Of a stretch of 7,603 nt of DNA, positions 5,143-7,603 are shown piece by piece (position 1 is the first letter of the stretch; the number at the start of each line of letters is the position of its first letter). The notes under the pieces were generated by a model that did no database searches, was not told the DNA's origin, and worked only from the letters and a program-made list of their open reading frames with translations. The position numbers were made by a program, and so were the translations under genes. The DNA is from a bacterium (GTDB lineage Bacteria > Patescibacteriota > CPR2 > UBA1875 > JAJYID01), in the NCBI GenBank assembly GCA_021823605.1, contig JAKANV010000031.1:1-7603 (forward strand), in the 5' to 3' direction.

Positions 5143-5171
5143 ATTATAGCAAAATATATTACTTATGTTAT
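5143..5171 (-). promoter_or_regulatory. Promoter of the YecM-like gene
   Basis: On the minus strand TGCTATAAT (5151-5143) is a perfect extended -10. ATAACA (5171-5166), 17 bases upstream, matches four of six -35 positions. The start would lie near 5136, just before the ribosome binding site region, giving a very short leader. Confidence 0.65.
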
Positions 5172-5174
5172 ACT
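5146..5174 (+). promoter_or_regulatory. Promoter of the ZU5-like membrane protein gene
   Basis: TGTTATACT (5166-5174) is an extended -10 with TATACT as hexamer; the -35 region (ATAGCA, 5146-5151) is poor, as is common with extended -10 sites. The start would lie near 5181, 19 bases before the ATG. Each promoter's -35 overlaps the other's -10, so the two probably compete. Confidence 0.55.
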
Positions 5175-5199
5175 TTAGTTAAATTATTTGGAGGGTGAA

Positions 5200-6861
5200 A
5201 TGAGCGAAGAAGAAATAACCAAAGAAGATCCAAAAGCGGGGGAAGAAAAGCCCAAAAAGGGTAAAAAGAAGCTTTGGCTTATTTTATTAGCTTTGATATT
5301 AATATTGATTGTAGGGCTTTTAGCTTATCTCTTTTTATTCAAGAAAACCGGAACATCAGTCAAGTCGGTTAAGGGCGAAATTTCTATAACAAAGAATCCT
5401 GAGCTGGAATCAGATAAAGCTGTCACTAAAGTTGTCGGTCCCGGAGGGAGCGTCCTTTCGACTCGTGCATCAGATGGCACTCTTTACACCCTTACCATAC
5501 CGAAAGATGCGATGATAGTCCCGCTTACTGTGACAATGACGCCGATGAAAAAAGTGCCGCTTGATAACTATGGCAAACTAGATGCGGGGAATGGTGTCAA
5601 GATTGGTGATAGAGTGACATTCAACCGACCTGCATTTCTAACTGTTCAGCCAAACACCGAGAAACCGAAAGCCACTTCCACGACAGGAACAGTGAAATGG
5701 AACAGGTGTGCTATCGGCTCACGTGGATATGACCCCGAGATTTGCGCCGGAATTCGCGATATTCCATTTGGTGCAGGTATCGAGCCGGGAAAAGTTGTGA
5801 TATTGGGTTCCGAAGAGTTTTCAAGCATTAACCTAAATCCGACGATTCCTATGGGGGACTCCAACGCATACAATACTCATGTTTGGCGCTCTGGATTTTA
5901 TCTGGCGGACAAAATTGATAAAAAAGAGGCCGAAGTGTTAGCCAAAAAGAACTTTGAGAATGGATTTGATTACGTGAATTCTACAGAAGTTTTGACGCAG
6001 TTAGCAGCACTGGGCGGTGATTTGACCCCTTACAAAGATGAAATAGCGAGATTTGAAAGAGAAAAGAAGGATTATCCGCGAGAAGTCCTAAAAGGAGCAA
6101 TCATCGCTAAAATTGTCGGGCATGAGACGGCTTATAATGCGAGAATTGAAGATTTCGGAAAGGCTTATACTAGAAATCTTTCTGATGTTAGGTCGTCATT
6201 TCTCCCGTGGCCAAGATATGCGGCACTATATAGACAGCTGGAAGCAAATGGTACTAAGAAAACGAGTGATGGATTTCATTTAATCCCTAGAGCCTATGCA
6301 GAGCTGCCTGATTATGATAATTCAAACAGCAGTACTCCTGCCAATGATAACCCACTGGTAACAGGAGAACCCTTCTGGCCGATTGATTTACCTGACTACG
6401 TTGAACCGCCGAAAGAACCAGACAGTGGTACTCGTGGATCTTTTCCTACCGATCCGACAGATTTGCCGGATGCTGTAGGAACACCATCTGTAACTGGTAG
6501 TGAAGCAGCGAAGCATAAAGGTTCAGATCCTGTAAGAGATGCTGGCCAGAAGGCGAGAAATGACATAACCAGTCGGACAAAGTCTTGCTCGGAAAAAATT
6601 GAAGGCATGGAGACGCTAGCCTTACTCGGGCTGATAGAACCCGGAGATATTGGCCCTATGGCTAAGATTCTAGAAGAGTGTGCTGGCAACTGTACTACCT
6701 TTGAGCAATGTGAAGAATATGCTGATGCCAGTCATAAATTCGGCTCAATAGCCGGAGAAGCAACAGCCATGAATAGAATCAAGACTTTCCTTGCCGAGGG
6801 CGGGGACTGTAAAGACGCTGTTAAAAAAGACCTCAAAACATTTGGTATAAACTGTCCTTAA
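5200..6861 (+). CDS. Membrane-anchored extracytoplasmic protein with ZU5-like domain (553 aa)
   Basis: ATG 5200 follows GGAGGG by four bases; the TTG at 5188 overlaps that site. Residues 1-24 are charged and lysine-rich, 25-47 form one transmembrane helix (WLILLALILILIVGLLAYLF), and the positive side facing in places the remaining 500 residues outside the cell. Residues about 78-150 resemble a ZU5-type beta domain: GPGGSVLST, then YTLTIPKDAM and VTMTP. A later segment has C170 and C182; 255-365 is mostly helical. Residues 370-445 are a Pro/Asp/Ser/Thr-rich linker, and 455-553 form a helical end domain with six cysteines (463, 494, 498, 504, 537, 552), suited to disulfides. This looks like a surface or envelope protein; partner and function are unknown. 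It converges on the DedA gene with a five-base gap and no visible terminator. Confidence 0.8.
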   Translation: MSEEEITKEDPKAGEEKPKKGKKKLWLILLALILILIVGLLAYLFLFKKTGTSVKSVKGEISITKNPELESDKAVTKVVGPGGSVLSTRASDGTLYTLTIPKDAMIVPLTVTMTPMKKVPLDNYGKLDAGNGVKIGDRVTFNRPAFLTVQPNTEKPKATSTTGTVKWNRCAIGSRGYDPEICAGIRDIPFGAGIEPGKVVILGSEEFSSINLNPTIPMGDSNAYNTHVWRSGFYLADKIDKKEAEVLAKKNFENGFDYVNSTEVLTQLAALGGDLTPYKDEIARFEREKKDYPREVLKGAIIAKIVGHETAYNARIEDFGKAYTRNLSDVRSSFLPWPRYAALYRQLEANGTKKTSDGFHLIPRAYAELPDYDNSNSSTPANDNPLVTGEPFWPIDLPDYVEPPKEPDSGTRGSFPTDPTDLPDAVGTPSVTGSEAAKHKGSDPVRDAGQKARNDITSRTKSCSEKIEGMETLALLGLIEPGDIGPMAKILEECAGNCTTFEQCEEYADASHKFGSIAGEATAMNRIKTFLAEGGDCKDAVKKDLKTFGINCP

Positions 6862-6866
6862 TTAGA

Positions 6867-7481
6867 CTACTTATTTTTGAGAATTTTATTTCTAAAAAGA
6901 TAAAAAAGAACGACAGTGAGAAATACGATGAAACCGGCCCATCTGAAATAGTGTAGAAATTTCAGCACTTCATCTAGATTTTTACTGAAATGGTAGCTTA
7001 TCAGTGCTACCAATGTGACGAAAGATGCAGCGCCTAGAACATTAAACTCTAAAAATTTTTTGTATGAAATGTGAGACATACCAGCGGTTAGGGCGGCTAC
7101 TATTCTAGTAGTGGCGAAGAAATGTGCAGTGTAAATGGTTCTGCCACCTTTTTCTTTGAAGAGTTTGTCCATTTTGTCTAGTTTTTTGCTATCAATGCGA
7201 ACAAAGCGGCCATATTTCTCAACTAGTGGGCGACCGCCAAGACGTCCAATCCAGAACCCAATATTATCGCCAACTACATCACCGATGATGGCGACTGGGA
7301 TGATAAACCATATATTTAAAGCTCCTTGACCAGCAAAGAAAGCAAGGGCGACTAAGGAGGACTCCGCGGGAACAGGAATACCTGCATTTTCAAGCATCAT
7401 GCCAAAAAAAGCTACTAAATATCCATATGTATGGACATAGGGAGCAAGCAGGTCTACGTAATGTTGGACTTCACCATTCAT
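6867..7481 (-). CDS. DedA-family (SNARE-associated/VTT domain) membrane protein
   Basis: The start ATG 7481 is preferred: GATAAT (7494-7489) lies seven bases upstream, with TTGCTT 17 bases further (7517-7512), so the message may be leaderless; ATG 7496 and TTG 7517 lie within that promoter. The 204 residues match the family's usual length. The signature ENAGIPVPAESSL (31-43) is the re-entrant loop with E31 and E40, followed by GDVVGDNIGFWIGRLGGRPL (67-86) and FFATTRIVAALTAG (121-134), where R126 takes the place of the conserved basic residue. Membrane helices lie at about 45-65, 145-165 and 180-196. DedA proteins include lipid carriers and scramblases such as UptA and PetA-type undecaprenyl-phosphate or phosphatidylethanolamine flippases; the substrate of this one cannot be told from sequence. 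Confidence 0.9.
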   Translation of the reverse strand: MNGEVQHYVDLLAPYVHTYGYLVAFFGMMLENAGIPVPAESSLVALAFFAGQGALNIWFIIPVAIIGDVVGDNIGFWIGRLGGRPLVEKYGRFVRIDSKKLDKMDKLFKEKGGRTIYTAHFFATTRIVAALTAGMSHISYKKFLEFNVLGAASFVTLVALISYHFSKNLDEVLKFLHYFRWAGFIVFLTVVLFYLFRNKILKNK

Positions 7482-7488
7482 ACTTCTA

Positions 7489-7517
7489 ATTATCATCCAT
7501 TTGCTTTTAATAAGCAA
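7489..7517 (-). promoter_or_regulatory. Predicted promoter of the DedA gene
   Basis: On the minus strand TTGCTT (7517-7512), 17 bases, then GATAAT (7494-7489). Starting seven bases on would put the first base at or next to the ATG at 7481, a leaderless arrangement like that of the DUF998-like gene. Confidence 0.4.
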
Positions 7518-7534
7518 TTTTCTTAGCTTTTAAA

Positions 7535-7563
7535 TTGAAAATAGGGCGGATTTGTGCTAAAAT
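7535..7563 (+). promoter_or_regulatory. Strong extended -10 promoter of the tRNA at the right edge
   Basis: TTGAAA (7535-7540), 17 bases ending in TGC, then TAAAAT (7558-7563) is close to ideal. Transcription should start near 7570, about 15 bases before the tRNA. The sequence around the -10 repeats that of the promoter at 4604-4632. Confidence 0.8.
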
Positions 7564-7584
7564 ATCCAAGTTAAATGGGGATTT

Positions 7585-7603
7585 GCGGGTATAGTTAAGC
7601 GGT
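7585..7603 (+). tRNA. 5' end of a tRNA, probably tRNA-Gly (cut by the window edge)
   Basis: GCGGGTATAGTTAAGCGGT fits a tRNA start: acceptor strand GCGGGTA, TA at positions 8-9, then D-stem GTTA and a D-loop with the GG pair. GCGGG acceptors are typical of tRNA-Gly. The anticodon lies outside the window, so identity is provisional; the promoter 15 bases upstream supports a stable RNA gene. Confidence 0.65.

Noticed and set aside
1..7603. CRISPR array, insertion sequence, toxin-antitoxin or defence cluster
   Set aside because: No regularly spaced repeats, transposase, integrase, nuclease or helicase motifs were seen on either strand.

Overview
The window looks like a piece of a reduced bacterial genome, most likely a Patescibacteria/CPR member (Saccharibacteria-like). 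This is inference. It rests on remembered sequence style: a 65-residue 'AVYGLGFIGAVVYYIQHA' membrane protein, a short parvulin with a lysine-rich tail, a 154-residue conserved orphan, a ZU5-like surface protein, and extended -10 promoters of the form TGnTAnAAT. TGA is used as a stop, so the code appears standard. Most of the window is AT-rich; positions about 1,412-2,440 are clearly richer in G+C.

Layout from left to right: the 3' end of a secreted or membrane parvulin (1-351, +) and its terminator; a tiny conserved membrane protein (548-745, +) with its own promoter, converging on a DUF998-like multi-pass membrane protein (735-1358, -). Next comes a compact G+C-rich two-gene minus-strand operon: an acidic 98-residue protein, then a nucleoside 2-deoxyribosyltransferase-like enzyme with an unusual four-cysteine C-terminal tail. 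It has strong Shine-Dalgarno sites, a stem-loop near the predicted transcription start and a branched intrinsic terminator. A further minus-strand group follows: an orphan 154-residue protein, a HIT-family protein with a CxxC and an HxHxH motif, an orphan 232-residue protein, tRNA-Asp(GTC) and a YecM/VOC-like protein. On the plus strand are a 553-residue membrane-anchored extracytoplasmic protein, divergent from the YecM-like gene, then a DedA-family membrane protein (minus, convergent), and finally the first 19 bases of another tRNA (probably tRNA-Gly) behind a near-consensus promoter.

The most interesting signals lie outside the proteins. (i) The promoters ahead of the two tRNAs share a 24-base block, 22 of 24 identical, that runs past the -10 into the transcribed region. 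(ii) tRNA-Asp appears to be transcribed with a leader of about 125 nt containing two perfect hairpins. (iii) The last bases of tRNA-Asp are repeated about 0.88 kb away in direct orientation, bracketing a single orphan gene, as in a small tRNA-targeted insertion. (iv) The G+C-rich nucleoside deoxyribosyltransferase operon looks like an acquired cassette. Products are mostly recognisable by family only; no complete pathway is present.
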